A DNA stretch of 40,357 nt. Source: an uncultured Actinomycetes bacterium (lineage in GTDB: Bacteria; Actinomycetota; Actinomycetes; Nanopelagicales; Nanopelagicaceae). Below, in pieces: positions 7,707-18,932 of this stretch. Numbering within the stretch: the stretch's first letter is position 1; each line of letters starts with the position of its first letter. The notes under the pieces are model-generated. The model was not told the DNA's origin. It ran no database searches and saw only the letters and a program-made list of their open reading frames with translations. Made by a program: the position numbers and the translations under genes. Where the stretch lies: contig CAIUIT010000104.1 in assembly GCA_903899375.1 (NCBI GenBank), positions 1 to 40,357 of the forward strand, given 5' to 3'.

Positions 7707-8630
7707 CTATTTACGAGGTTTCTTCTTTTTCGGTTGTTGGCGTTGCCGGCTCTTGGCCGCCTCTGCCTCGCGCTGCGCCTCTGTCATGCCTTCGGGTGTC
7801 TGCGTATCGCCCGCCTCGGAAATTCCGCGTTTGCGTTGTAACTCTTCATAGGCAGGTGAACCTGGCGTTGGGTTTCTTTTGATGACGTAGTACTGCTGAC
7901 CAAAGGTCCAGAGGTTTGTCGTTGACCAGTAGATCAGAACACCGATTGGAAAGTTCACTCCGGAGATTGCGAAGATGAATGGAAATACGTACAACATTAT
8001 CTTCTGTTGTTGCGCCATCATATTATTTGATGGGTCGACCTTTGGCATTCCTTTCACCATCAATTGGCGTTGGGTTGTAAATGTTGTGGCAGACATAAAT
8101 GCAATGAGGCAGACCGTAACGATCTTGGTGCCTGTTGTTGCGTTATGGCTAAGGAAGCTATCTGCGATGGGAGCGCTGAGGAATTTTGCATCATGTGCCG
8201 TAGTTAAAAGTTTTACAGTTAATATATTTGGAACATATGAAGTGTTGTGTGCGATTCCACTTAGTACTCTAAATAGTGCAAAGAAAATTGGGGCTTGTGC
8301 GAGCAGTGGGAGACATGGTGCCAGTGGGTTGGTTTTATGCTCTTTATAGAGCTTCATCATCTCTTCGGATTGCTTTTGACGATCATCTTTATGCTTCTTC
8401 TGAATCTCTTTCATATGTGGTTGCAGCGCGGTCATGGCCCGCTGCGATTTAATCTGCTTCACAAAGAGTGGGATCAGAATTACTCGAATTAATACTACGA
8501 GAAGAACAATGGAAAGGGTCCACTTAAGGGATTCGTGTGAATCTTTGCCGAGCATCCAACCGAGCATGGTGTGGAAAGTGACCATAACCCATGTAACCGC
8601 GTAGTACAGGGGGTGCAGTATCGCGTTCAT
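7707..8630 (-). CDS. yidC: Membrane protein insertase YidC
   Basis: YidC inserts and folds proteins in the cytoplasmic membrane, alone or with SecYEG. The 307-residue protein has the short Gram-positive/actinobacterial architecture, lacking the large periplasmic P1 domain of E. coli YidC. The first conserved segment LIRVILIPLFVKQIKSQRAM carries the hydrophilic-groove arginine. A charged cytoplasmic loop, the APIFFALFRVL segment and a basic C-terminal tail ending PKKKKPRK (ribosome contact) follow. Its ATG overlaps the yidD stop by one base (TAATG). Confidence 0.97.
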   Translation of the reverse strand: MNAILHPLYYAVTWVMVTFHTMLGWMLGKDSHESLKWTLSIVLLVVLIRVILIPLFVKQIKSQRAMTALQPHMKEIQKKHKDDRQKQSEEMMKLYKEHKTNPLAPCLPLLAQAPIFFALFRVLSGIAHNTSYVPNILTVKLLTTAHDAKFLSAPIADSFLSHNATTGTKIVTVCLIAFMSATTFTTQRQLMVKGMPKVDPSNNMMAQQQKIMLYVFPFIFAISGVNFPIGVLIYWSTTNLWTFGQQYYVIKRNPTPGSPAYEELQRKRGISEAGDTQTPEGMTEAQREAEAAKSRQRQQPKKKKPRK

Positions 8631-8875
8631 TATTTAGCTCCCTTTAGATGTTCGTAGACAACTCGCTTGCCGCCGGCGTAATCGACGCCGCCATGTGACC
8701 ATGGGTTACAACGGAGGATCCGCCAAGCCCCCATCATCAAACCTTTTAAACCGAATTCTTTGATCGCGTCGATCGTATATTGCGAACATGATGGGAAATA
8801 TTTGCATCGGGGGGCCATATTTGACGAGATGGCGATCTGCCAAAATCTAATAGGCGCGATCAAGATTTTCTTCAT
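8630..8875 (-). CDS. yidD: Membrane protein insertion efficiency factor YidD
   Basis: YidD is a small protein (81 residues) that assists YidC-dependent membrane insertion. The family signature is clear: an amphipathic N-terminus, then CKYFPSCSQYTIDAI with C24 and C30, and LRCNPW with a HGGVD segment. It overlaps rnpA by 4 bases (ATGA) and yidC by 1 base, placing it in the conserved rpmH-rnpA-yidD-yidC operon. Confidence 0.97.
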   Translation of the reverse strand: MKKILIAPIRFWQIAISSNMAPRCKYFPSCSQYTIDAIKEFGLKGLMMGAWRILRCNPWSHGGVDYAGGKRVVYEHLKGAK

Positions 8876-9213
8876 TGGTGCGCGCCGGTTCTTTTTATAA
8901 CTTTCGCAATCAGCGCAGATAGATCGGAGCGATAATCACTCTGGTTTTTTAAGACGCGAATAACAATTTGGGTATGTGGTTGCAAATCCTTTATATGTTC
9001 TGCCATTGTGTGTCGTAATTGGCGGGCGATGCGATGGCGCGTCACTGATCCACCGACGCTCTTGTTAATAATTAACCCAACTTGCGGAACGCTCGGTAAT
9101 TGCTCATGGGTCAAAAAGTAGAGAACTAACAAATCGGAGGTTGCCCGATGCCCAGTCTTGGTAGTTCTAGAAAAATCTTGGCCTCGGCGCATACGGTTGG
9201 ATGCTGGAAGCAC
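8872..9213 (-). CDS. rnpA: Ribonuclease P protein component
   Basis: RnpA is the protein subunit of RNase P, which matures the 5' ends of tRNAs. The 113-residue protein has the N-terminal MRRGQDFSRTTKTG region, the VGLIINKSVGGSVTRHR segment and the following basic helix. The usual RNR motif reads RHR here, as in other actinobacteria. The GTG start lies only 3 bases after the rpmH stop, indicating tight coupling. Confidence 0.96.
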   Translation of the reverse strand: MLPASNRMRRGQDFSRTTKTGHRATSDLLVLYFLTHEQLPSVPQVGLIINKSVGGSVTRHRIARQLRHTMAEHIKDLQPHTQIVIRVLKNQSDYRSDLSALIAKVIKRTGAHQ

Positions 9214-9216
9214 GAT

Positions 9217-9354
9217 TTAAGCTGAGATGTGGGTGCGACCCTTTGCGCGGCGTGACGATAGAACTGCTCGTCCACCACGGGTGGCCATACGGGCACGGAA
9301 GCCATGCTTTTTGGCGCGCTTACGGTTATTTGGCTGATAGGTACGCTTGCTCAT
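9217..9354 (-). CDS. rpmH: 50S ribosomal protein L34
   Basis: This short gene encodes a 45-residue L34. It begins [20 protein letters not shown] and ends GRTHISA, an essentially canonical sequence rich in Arg and Lys. The ATG at 9354 is preceded on the - strand by a strong AGGAG and an AGAGGA stretch. It is the first gene of the - strand operon leading away from oriC, as in nearly all bacteria. Confidence 0.98.
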   Translation of the reverse strand: MSKRTYQPNNRKRAKKHGFRARMATRGGRAVLSSRRAKGRTHISA

Positions 9355-9622
9355 AAGTTCCTCTTTTTCTCCTAGCTGTTAAAGATGGATTCGGGGTTGG
9401 CACCAGCTAGGGCCACAACGGAAGGGCAAGATTAGCCGAATTGGTGTGGATAAACCACTTGCGCTTTTCCTTAGGGAGCCATAGGTTCGCGCTCTATCCA
9501 CAGGTTTCGCGCCTTTCGACCCTCAAGGCAGGGTTTAGACCACAGGCTGTGGATAACTTTGGGGATAACTTTATAAGGTTCTTGTTTTACAGAGTTTTAC
9601 TAGCGCTTGGTCTGGGGTAGGA
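9355..9622. promoter_or_regulatory. rpmH-dnaA divergent intergenic region with DnaA boxes
   Basis: This 268-base gap must hold the divergent promoters for rpmH and dnaA, and it carries DnaA boxes. TGTGGATAA (reverse orientation) occurs perfectly at 9445-9453 and 9548-9556. One-mismatch boxes are CTATCCACA at 9494-9502 and TGGGGATAA at 9560-9568. The inverted repeat CCACAG/CTGTGG (9540-9552) overlaps the second perfect box. An AT-richer stretch follows up to the GGGGTAGGA ribosome binding site of dnaA. The boxes suggest dnaA autoregulation, and this may be part of a bipartite origin. Confidence 0.8.
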
Positions 9623-11032
9623 ATGGCTTTACTAGAAGAGGTTGATCTCAACACCTTATGGGCGTTGGTTATTGAAGCGATGGCTTCGGAGTCACCCCAA
9701 CACCGGGCTTTCTTGGCGCTCACTAAACCTCTTGGCCTCCTTCAAAGCGAAGGTGGTGCCACCCTCCTATTAAATACCCCCAACCAATTTGCAAAAGATT
9801 TCTTAGAGTTGCGAGTTAAATCAGCTCTCAATGAAATTCTTACTAGCCAGCTAGGACAAAAAATAAATATTGCTGTTACTGTCGATGAAAATTTAGAGGT
9901 GGTAGAACCGGCGGAAGAACTTATTGATGAGAGCGCTCCTGAAGTTCAACCTAAAAGCGGTACCGGTCGTGACTTGGGATCAAAGTCCCCCTCGGAACCA
10001 TCTCAACTCAATCCACGATATGTTTTTGAAACCTTTGTTATAGGTGCATCAAATCGATTTGCACACGCTGCTGCTGTAGCGGTCGCTGAAGCGCCAGCAA
10101 AAGCTTATAACCCATTATTTATTTACGGTGAGTCAGGGCTTGGTAAAACCCATCTCCTGCACGCTATTGGGGCCTACGCAAAAGAGTTATATGGGTCGGT
10201 TCGAGTTCGCTACGTCTCCTCTGAAGAGTTCACCAACGATTTTATTAACTCAATTCGCGATGACAAGGCTGCGGTCTTTCAAAGGCGCTATCGAGACCTT
10301 GATGTTCTACTTGTTGACGATATTCAATTCTTAGAAAACAAAGAGCGGACCCAGGAAGAGTTCTTCCACACCTTTAACACTCTTTACAATGCCAATAAAC
10401 AGATTGTTATTTCTAGTGACCGTCCGCCAAAACAACTCACAACTTTGGAAGATCGGCTTCGTTCTCGTTTTGAGTGGGGTTTAATAACAGACATCCAACC
10501 CCCTGAGTTGGAAACACGTATTGCGATTTTGCGTAAGAAGGCAGCTCAAGACAGATTGAATGCTCCTGATGATGTCTTGGAATATATCGCCTCTAAAATT
10601 TCATCGAATATCCGAGAGTTGGAAGGCGCGTTGATTCGGGTTACCGCTTTCGCCTCCCTTAACCGCCAGCCGGTGGATATGGGGTTAGCTGAGATCGTTT
10701 TGAAAGACCTTATCCCTGACCAGGCCGGGCCAGAAATTACCTCATCGACGATCATGGCCCAGACCGCCTCCTATTTCAGTCTCACCTTAGAAGATCTTTG
10801 TGGGACCAGCCGAAGCCGAGTTCTGGTAAATGCGCGTCAAATCGCCATGTACCTCTGTAGAGAATTGACTGAGCTCTCATTGCCGAAGATCGGCCAGACC
10901 TTTGGGGGCCGGGATCACACGACAGTGATGCATGCAGATCGCAAGATTCGCCAATTAATGGCTGAGCGTCGCTCGATCTACAACCAGGTTACCGAGCTAA
11001 CAAATCGAATTAAACAGCAAGCTAAAAATTAA
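9623..11032 (+). CDS. dnaA: Chromosomal replication initiator DnaA
   Basis: DnaA binds DnaA boxes and melts oriC when bound to ATP. The 469-residue protein has an N-terminal DnaB/DciA-contact domain (about 1-90), a variable linker and an AAA+ core. Walker A is GESGLGKT (residues 169-176) and Walker B starts at D227 ([10 protein letters not shown]). The C-terminal DNA-binding domain carries the signature [19 protein letters not shown]. The ATG at 9623 follows a strong GGGGTAGGA. DnaA boxes lie on both sides of the gene. Confidence 0.99.
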   Translation: MALLEEVDLNTLWALVIEAMASESPQHRAFLALTKPLGLLQSEGGATLLLNTPNQFAKDFLELRVKSALNEILTSQLGQKINIAVTVDENLEVVEPAEELIDESAPEVQPKSGTGRDLGSKSPSEPSQLNPRYVFETFVIGASNRFAHAAAVAVAEAPAKAYNPLFIYGESGLGKTHLLHAIGAYAKELYGSVRVRYVSSEEFTNDFINSIRDDKAAVFQRRYRDLDVLLVDDIQFLENKERTQEEFFHTFNTLYNANKQIVISSDRPPKQLTTLEDRLRSRFEWGLITDIQPPELETRIAILRKKAAQDRLNAPDDVLEYIASKISSNIRELEGALIRVTAFASLNRQPVDMGLAEIVLKDLIPDQAGPEITSSTIMAQTASYFSLTLEDLCGTSRSRVLVNARQIAMYLCRELTELSLPKIGQTFGGRDHTTVMHADRKIRQLMAERRSIYNQVTELTNRIKQQAKN

Positions 11033-11360
11033 ATAGTTCACTAACCCCAGTTGTGGGTAAGTTGTGGATAACTGCGGATTTACTGGGGGTTTTTGTGGGT
11101 GGAGACGGGATAACTTCTTAAAATAAGCCTAAAAGGAGGTTGAGGAAGTTGTTTCACATAGTTACCCACATAGTTACCCACAGCTGTAGAGAAGATTATC
11201 TAAAGGGTGACCAGCACTTTTAACCTTATCCACAGGAAAAGGCTCTGGTTACTACGAATAACTTTAAATAGAGAGAAAAGCACGAAGAAGCAATAACTTA
11301 TAACTATCTAAGGCGTCGGTGTGAAACCTTAGACTCAAGCGGTAGAGAAAGAGGCGAGAG
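11033..11360. other. Probable replication origin oriC (dnaA-dnaN intergenic)
   Basis: This 328-base non-coding gap sits where actinobacterial oriC is normally found. It carries DnaA boxes in two orientations: TGTGGGTAA (11052-11060, one mismatch) and TGTGGATAA (11063-11071, perfect) on one side. TTACCCACA (11162-11170 and 11174-11182, one mismatch each) and TTATCCACA (11226-11234, perfect) lie on the other. AT-rich stretches at about 11108-11135 and 11250-11290 are candidate unwinding regions. Most flanking genes diverge from this point. The dnaN promoter must also lie here, with a purine-rich ribosome binding site just before 11361. Confidence 0.85.
11155..11182 (+). repeat. 12-bp tandem iteron with embedded DnaA boxes
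   Basis: The unit CACATAGTTACC is present twice in tandem (11155-11166 and 11167-11178), followed by a partial third copy CACA. Each junction creates a TTACCCACA DnaA-like box, so two same-facing boxes are spaced exactly 12 bases apart. This suggests cooperative DnaA binding in the origin. Confidence 0.8.
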
Positions 11361-12488
11361 ATGAAATTTGTAGTTGAACCAACCGAGTTGGTGGATGCTG
11401 TTAACTGGGTGGCACGCAGCCTCTCCTCCCGCCCCATCAAAGCCGAACTACTAGGCATCATGATCGATGTCGACACATCAATAACTCTCACCGGTTCAGA
11501 TTTAGAGACCTCAACAAAAGCTATTTTAAAAGCTGAGATCAGCGCCAAAGGAAAGGTTTTGGTTCCTGGCCGCCTCCTCGCAGAGATCGCACGAGCATTA
11601 CCTAATAAACCAATCACCTTCACCCTTGATGGCAGTCGTGTGCTCGTAACCGCCGGAACTGCAAAATTTACCCTTCCTACTCTTTCTGTAAACGAATACC
11701 CAACACTTCCCGAACTACCAGAGACGGCAGGGGTAATCCCTAGCGATGTCTTTGCACACGCTGTAAACCAAGTTGCCATCGCGGCGGGCAAAGATGACTC
11801 TCTCCCAACACTCACAGGTGTGCATATCGAAATCCACCACAATAAAATTACCTTGGCGGCCACAGATCGCTATCGCTTGGCGGTGCGTGAATTAAATTGG
11901 CAGGCTAAAAATAACGAGATAGAAGTAAACACACTTGTTCGTGCACGAACACTCGCTGATGCAGCCAAATCTCTTACCGCGCATTCACAGGTAACCCTAG
12001 CTTTATCGCCAACACAATCGAACGAACGTCTTATTGGTTTTCTCTCTGAACTAAAAACAATGACCTCTCGAACTCTGGACGGTACATTTCCACCTTTTAA
12101 ACATTTACTCCCAAGTGAATCAGTGGCCGAAGCCACAATCGAAGTCGCACCATTTTTAGATTCAGTTCGACGTGTTGCTTTAGTTACAGATAAAACAGTT
12201 CCTTTGCGGTTGATCTTTGGCGACAACTCTCTCCAACTAGAAGCGGGTGCCGGCGAAGAAGCGCAAGCCACTGAAGAGCTGGAAATCATTTATTCTGGAG
12301 AGCCAATCAGTATTGCTTTTAACCCTCAATATCTAACTGACGGGTTACAGGCAATCGGAACACCTTATGTTCAAATTAACTTTACTGGAGCGAGTAAGCC
12401 AGCCGTCCTCACCGGGAAACATGAACTATCAGGTACGCGCGATATTAGTTATCAATACTTGCTCATGCCAATGCGCTATAGCGCATAA
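11361..12488 (+). CDS. dnaN: DNA polymerase III beta subunit (sliding clamp)
   Basis: The 375-residue protein is the ring-forming processivity clamp of the replicative polymerase and also recruits repair proteins. It opens with MKFVVEPTELVDAVNWVARS and contains the three repeated clamp domains. Characteristic segments include PTLTGVHIEI and AATDRYRLAVRE in the second domain, and the C-terminal YQYLLMPMR is the usual ending. It lies between oriC and recF with only 5 bases to the recF start. Confidence 0.98.
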   Translation: MKFVVEPTELVDAVNWVARSLSSRPIKAELLGIMIDVDTSITLTGSDLETSTKAILKAEISAKGKVLVPGRLLAEIARALPNKPITFTLDGSRVLVTAGTAKFTLPTLSVNEYPTLPELPETAGVIPSDVFAHAVNQVAIAAGKDDSLPTLTGVHIEIHHNKITLAATDRYRLAVRELNWQAKNNEIEVNTLVRARTLADAAKSLTAHSQVTLALSPTQSNERLIGFLSELKTMTSRTLDGTFPPFKHLLPSESVAEATIEVAPFLDSVRRVALVTDKTVPLRLIFGDNSLQLEAGAGEEAQATEELEIIYSGEPISIAFNPQYLTDGLQAIGTPYVQINFTGASKPAVLTGKHELSGTRDISYQYLLMPMRYSA

Positions 12489-12493
12489 AACGA

Positions 12494-13585
12494 GTGCACC
12501 TAAATCACCTCTCGCTTAAGAACTTCCGTTCTTATAGTGAGTTGGAACTACCCCTCACTCCAGGAATCACCATATTCCTTGGTAGAAACGGTGAAGGTAA
12601 AACAAATATCGTTGAAGCAATTCTCTACTTAGCGTTTCTATCCTCACATCGAACGGCTGGTGACCTACCTTTAGTGAAACTTGGAGAGAGCGCTGCTTAT
12701 ACGCGCGCACGCATCCAACACCCCGATCGAGAGATTTTAGTAGAGCTAGAAATCAACGCAGAAAAAGCTAACCGTGCCCGCATTAATCAAAATCCAATCC
12801 GAAGCCAAAAAGATCTCTTTGGTTTAATTCAATGCATCTACTTCTCACCTGAAGATATGGATTTAGTACGTGGAGACCCATCTGAACGCCGCCGATTCAT
12901 TGATCAAATCCTTATCCTTCGTTCACCTCGTATAGCTGGCGTTATTACAGATTACGAGAGGGCTGTGCGGCAACGTAACGCGCTGTTAAAAACACGTTCC
13001 AATCAAGCTTCTCTCGAACCTTGGAATCAACAAGTTGCAAAGTTCGGTGCTGAAATAATCGCTGCCCGCGTTTCGCTCCTTAAAGAATTTGAACCTTATT
13101 TCACCGAGATATACGCAAATATTTCAGCGGACAAGCCAGCGCATATCACGTATAAAAGTTCAATCGATAACCCGTCGACAAACCCAGATGAGAACTACAC
13201 GATAATAATTTCAAAAATGGCTGATCTTCAAACACAAGAAATGGACCGTGGTCTAACGTTGGTAGGCCCACACAGAGATGATCTAATACTTCAACTCGGA
13301 AAACACTTGGTTAAAGGCTATGCATCACACGGTGAGTCTTGGTCGATTGCATTATCTCTTAAACTCGCCGCTTACAATCTTTTGGTGAGCGAAGGTATTA
13401 AACCAATCTTAATTTTGGACGATGTCTTCTCTGAGTTAGATGAAGAGCGCCGCCATCAGCTTATTGAGTTAGCTAAATCAGCAGAGCAGACATTTATCAC
13501 AGTAGCTGTCGAAGGAGACTTGCCCAAAGATTTACACGGAACCACCTTCCATGTAAAAAACGGAAGTGTTAAGTTGAAATCATGA
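12494..13585 (+). CDS. recF: DNA replication and repair protein RecF
   Basis: RecF is an SMC-like ATPase that helps load RecA at gapped DNA. The 363-residue protein has Walker A GRNGEGKT (residues 30-37), an ABC-type signature in the segment ASHGESWSIALSLKLA, and a Walker B ILILDDVFSELDEERR. The start is a GTG at 12494, five bases after dnaN. It overlaps the following dciA gene by 4 bases (ATGA), indicating coupling. Confidence 0.97.
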   Translation: MHLNHLSLKNFRSYSELELPLTPGITIFLGRNGEGKTNIVEAILYLAFLSSHRTAGDLPLVKLGESAAYTRARIQHPDREILVELEINAEKANRARINQNPIRSQKDLFGLIQCIYFSPEDMDLVRGDPSERRRFIDQILILRSPRIAGVITDYERAVRQRNALLKTRSNQASLEPWNQQVAKFGAEIIAARVSLLKEFEPYFTEIYANISADKPAHITYKSSIDNPSTNPDENYTIIISKMADLQTQEMDRGLTLVGPHRDDLILQLGKHLVKGYASHGESWSIALSLKLAAYNLLVSEGIKPILILDDVFSELDEERRHQLIELAKSAEQTFITVAVEGDLPKDLHGTTFHVKNGSVKLKS

Positions 13586-14037
13586 AGGTTGACTTAGCGA
13601 GGGAGTTATACAAAACCTGGCGCGACAACGCTCGCAAGAACCATCCACGCGACAACCAAGAGACCCAACGATTAAGAATCGATGACCCTCAACCTTTAAA
13701 TGCCGCGCTTTCTGATTTGGTGTCGACTCGCGATTGGCGTCAAGGAATTGCCGAAGGTTCACTCTTTATCGAATGGCTAACAGTGGTCGGTCCTGAGATT
13801 GGCTCTCATTCCACCCCTATCGCTCTCGTCGATGGGTTGCTGACAATCCAAGCAACATCCTCGGCCTGGGCCACACAACTCACACTGATGAGTTCTAACC
13901 TCTTATCCACAATCTCCAACTCAGCCCCTGGGGCTTTGGTGGAAGAGATAGTGGTCCTTCCACCAAACGCCCCTAGTTGGAAGAAAGGCATTAGAACGAT
14001 CCGAAATTCTCGTGGTCCTAGGGATACCTACGGCTAA
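13582..14037 (+). CDS. dciA: DciA (DUF721) replicative helicase operator/loader
   Basis: This 151-residue protein belongs to the DUF721/DciA family. DciA supports loading of DnaB helicase at oriC in bacteria that lack DnaC/DnaI loaders, and actinobacteria use it (gene between recF and gyrB). The core is WRQGIAEGSLFIEWLTVVGPEIGSHSTP, followed by LTIQATSSAWATQLTLMSSNLLSTI, the typical DciA fold pattern. The N-terminal half is charged and likely flexible. It contains a perfect TTATCCACA DnaA-box sequence at 13903-13911, which may be chance. After it a 149-base gap precedes gyrB. Confidence 0.88.
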   Translation: MKVDLARELYKTWRDNARKNHPRDNQETQRLRIDDPQPLNAALSDLVSTRDWRQGIAEGSLFIEWLTVVGPEIGSHSTPIALVDGLLTIQATSSAWATQLTLMSSNLLSTISNSAPGALVEEIVVLPPNAPSWKKGIRTIRNSRGPRDTYG

Positions 14038-14138
14038 TCTCTAAAAGTCTCTCAGAGGTTCACCCAAGCCTTTTTACGGCTGGTTCTATCGCCGCTTTAC
14101 CACTAGGATTTGAAGTTGCAGGAGCCATATTCGCCTAA

Positions 14139-16141
<2,003 letters not shown>

Positions 16142-16142
<1 letters not shown>

Positions 16143-18634
16143 TGGAAGATAGATTTCAAGAAGGTATGGAAGGCTCAAAGATTGAGTCGGTTGACCTCCA
16201 AGTTGAAATGGCACGCAGTTATCTCGACTATGCCATGTCCGTCATCGTTGGACGCGCCCTACCCGATGTACGTGATGGACTAAAGCCAGTTCACCGTCGT
16301 GTTCTTTATGCAATGTTTGATGCTGGATATCGTCCAGACAAGGGCTATTACAAATCTTCTCGCATCGTTGGCGACGTCATGGGTAACTACCACCCGCACG
16401 GCGACGGCGCTATCTATGATGCAGTAGTTCGTCTCGCGCAGTTTTGGTCTCTCCGCTATCCATTAATTGATGGAAACGGAAACTTTGGATCGCCCGGAAA
16501 CGACCCTGCGGCGGCAATGCGTTACACCGAGGCAAAACTCGCTCCACTAGCCATGGAGATGATGCGCGATATTGATGAAGACACCGTCAACTTTATCCCT
16601 AACTACGATGGTCGCTCTCAAGAGCCAACAGTGCTTCCTTCTCGCTTTCCAAATCTCCTCGTCAATGGTTCTGCAGGTATTGCCGTTGGAATGGCAACAA
16701 ACATTCCGCCACATAACCTAACTGAAATTATTGAAGCGACATCATGGGCGCTTGAAAATCCAGATGCTTCACCGGAAGAGACCCTTGCAAAGTTGATGAC
16801 GATTGTTAAAGGACCAGATTTTCCAACCAAGGCGCTTATTGTTGGACGCCAGGGAATCGAAGATGCCTATCGCACAGGTCGCGGCTCGATCATTATGCGC
16901 GCAGTTGTAGAAATTGAAGAGATCAACAAGCGCACCTGTCTTGTGGTTACCGAACTTCCATACCAAGTAAACCCAGATAATTTGGCGCTCAAGATTGCCG
17001 AGCTCGTTAAAGAGGGACGTATTAAGGGAATCGCGGATGTTCGCGATGAGGGTAACGAGCGTTTGGGGCAGCGTCTTGTCATTGTTCTTCGAAACGATGC
17101 AACCCCTAAAGTAATTCTAAATAACCTTTACAAGCACACCCAGTTACAGGATTCTTTCGGCGCCAATATGTTGGCTCTTGTTGATGGAGTTCCCCGCACC
17201 TTGCGCCTCGATGAATTTATCCGCTATTACATCGAACACCAAGTAGAAGTAATTGTTCGTCGCACCCGTTTTCGCCTCGCTGAGCGTGAAAAACGCGCTC
17301 ATATCCTGCAGGGTTATCTCAAGGCGCTCGATGCCCTAGATGCAGTTATTGCCCTTATCCGCGCCTCAAAGACTCCAGAAGAAGCTCGCACTGGGCTGAT
17401 GAAGTTACTTGAAGTCGATGAGATTCAGGCCAATGCGATTTTGGATATGCAACTGCGCCGTATCGCCGCCCTGGAGCGTCAAAAGATTAACGATGAGTAT
17501 GAAGCTCTAATGGCCGACATAATCGTTCTCAACGAGATTCTCGCCAGCGAGTCAAAGCAGCGCGAAATAATCAAGACTGAACTCCACGAGCTTGGCGAAA
17601 AATATGCAGATGCTCGCCGTACCCAAATTGTGCTGGCTGAATCTGATCTCTCGATCGAAGATTTAATTCCTGATCAAGAAGTTGTCGTAACTATTACCCG
17701 CAGCGGTTATTCAAAGCGAACCAAGGCAGACCTTTACCGTGCCCAACGCCGCGGCGGAAAAGGGGTGAAAGGCGCTGCTCTGAAACAGGACGATCTGGTA
17801 GATCACTTCTTCACCGCATCCACACATGATTGGTTGCTCTTCTTCACTAATAAAGGCCGTGTCTACCGCGCTAAAGTGCACGAACTTCCAGATGCCGGTC
17901 GAGATGCACGTGGGCAGCATGTAGCAAATCTTTTGGCATTTAAACCGGATGAAGCAATTGCGCAAGTAATCTCGTTGCGTGATTACGACCCAACCCATTA
18001 TTTAGTAATTGCAACAAAGAGCGGGATGGTCAAGAAATCACCTTTGACAGAGTATGACTCCCCTCGCGCAGGTGGCTTGATCGCTATCAACCTTAAAACA
18101 GATGATGAAGTTGTCTCTGCAGCCCTCATCACTAACGACGATGAAATCTTGCTGGTCAGTCGACACGGGATGTCTTTACGCTTCGCCGCTCGAGAAGAGT
18201 CGATACGCTCGATGGGACGTTCAACATCTGGCGTGATTGGCATGAAGTTCCGAACCGACGATCAACTTCTCACGATGGCTGCAATCTCTGGTTCATCTCC
18301 AGACCAATTTGTATTGACTGCAACAGATGGTGGTTATGCAAAACGGACCCCATTAGATGAATACCGCGAACAGGCTCGTGGAGGTTTGGGAGTAAAGGCT
18401 GCAAAGATCGATGAGAACTCTCGTGGGACGTTAGTAGGCGCGATGATTGTGGCTCCTGGCGATGAAATTCTTGCAATTACCTCTGGAGGCGTGGTTATCC
18501 GTACTGCCGTTGAAGAGATTCGAGAGACTAGTCGAGATACCCTGGGTGTTCGCCTAGTAAACCTTGATGAAGGCACCTCTGTTGTCTCTATTACTCAGGT
18601 GAAAGATGTAGTTATCGAGGAGATTTTGGGCTAA
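16142..18634 (+). CDS. gyrA: DNA gyrase subunit A
   Basis: GyrA is the DNA cleavage-rejoining and wrapping subunit, 830 residues long. The catalytic tyrosine is Y128 (MRYTEAKL). The gyrase-specific GyrA box QRRGGKG is at 535-541, which shows this is gyrase and not topoisomerase IV. In the quinolone pocket the residue equivalent to E. coli Ser83 is Gly89 ([10 protein letters not shown]), while the Asp87 equivalent is retained. The gene is coupled to gyrB through a TGATG junction. As in mycobacteria, tRNA-Ile and tRNA-Ala follow. Confidence 0.98.
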
Positions 18635-18681
18635 TCCCTGAAGTCGGGTAGCCTCAGGCACTCGCACGAAACCCATAAAAT

Positions 18682-18759
18682 GGGCCTGTAGCTCAGCTTG
18701 GTTAGAGCGCTTCCCTGATAAGGAAGAGGTCGGAGGTTCAAGTCCTCCCAGGCCCACCA
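18682..18759 (+). tRNA. tRNA-Ile (GAT anticodon), CCA encoded
   Basis: A complete cloverleaf is visible. The acceptor stem is GGGCCTG/CAGGCCC, the D-arm GCTC...GAGC, the anticodon arm CTTCC-CTGATAA-GGAAG and the T-arm GGAGG-TTCAAGT-CCTCC. The anticodon is GAT. The discriminator A is followed by an encoded CCA. It lies 47 bases after gyrA. Confidence 0.98.
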
Positions 18760-18811
18760 GATTTCCTAGCCCAAGCCACTTCGGATAGGGTACGGATTCT
18801 GAAATAAAGAT

Positions 18812-18884
18812 GGGGCCTTAGCTCAATTGGTAGAGCGCCTGCTTTGCAAGCAGGAGGTCAGGAGTTCGATCCTCCTAGGCTCCA
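18812..18884 (+). tRNA. tRNA-Ala (TGC anticodon), CCA not encoded
   Basis: The acceptor stem GGGGCCT/AGGCTCC contains the G3:U70 pair that defines alanine tRNAs. The anticodon arm is CCTGC-TTTGCAA-GCAGG (anticodon TGC) and the T-arm AGGAG-TTCGATC-CTCCT. The discriminator A at 18884 is followed by CTC rather than CCA, so CCA must be added enzymatically. Confidence 0.98.
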
Positions 18885-18932
18885 CTCCCATATTTATATA
18901 AGTCAATAAACATCTAATGCGGAGGCAACTCA

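Noticed and set aside
18554-18757. Minus-strand reading frame of 67 residues starting MGLGGLEPPTSSLSGKRSNQ
   Set aside because: It is the antisense of tRNA-Ile and the gyrA end. This peptide is a familiar spurious database protein derived from tRNA genes.
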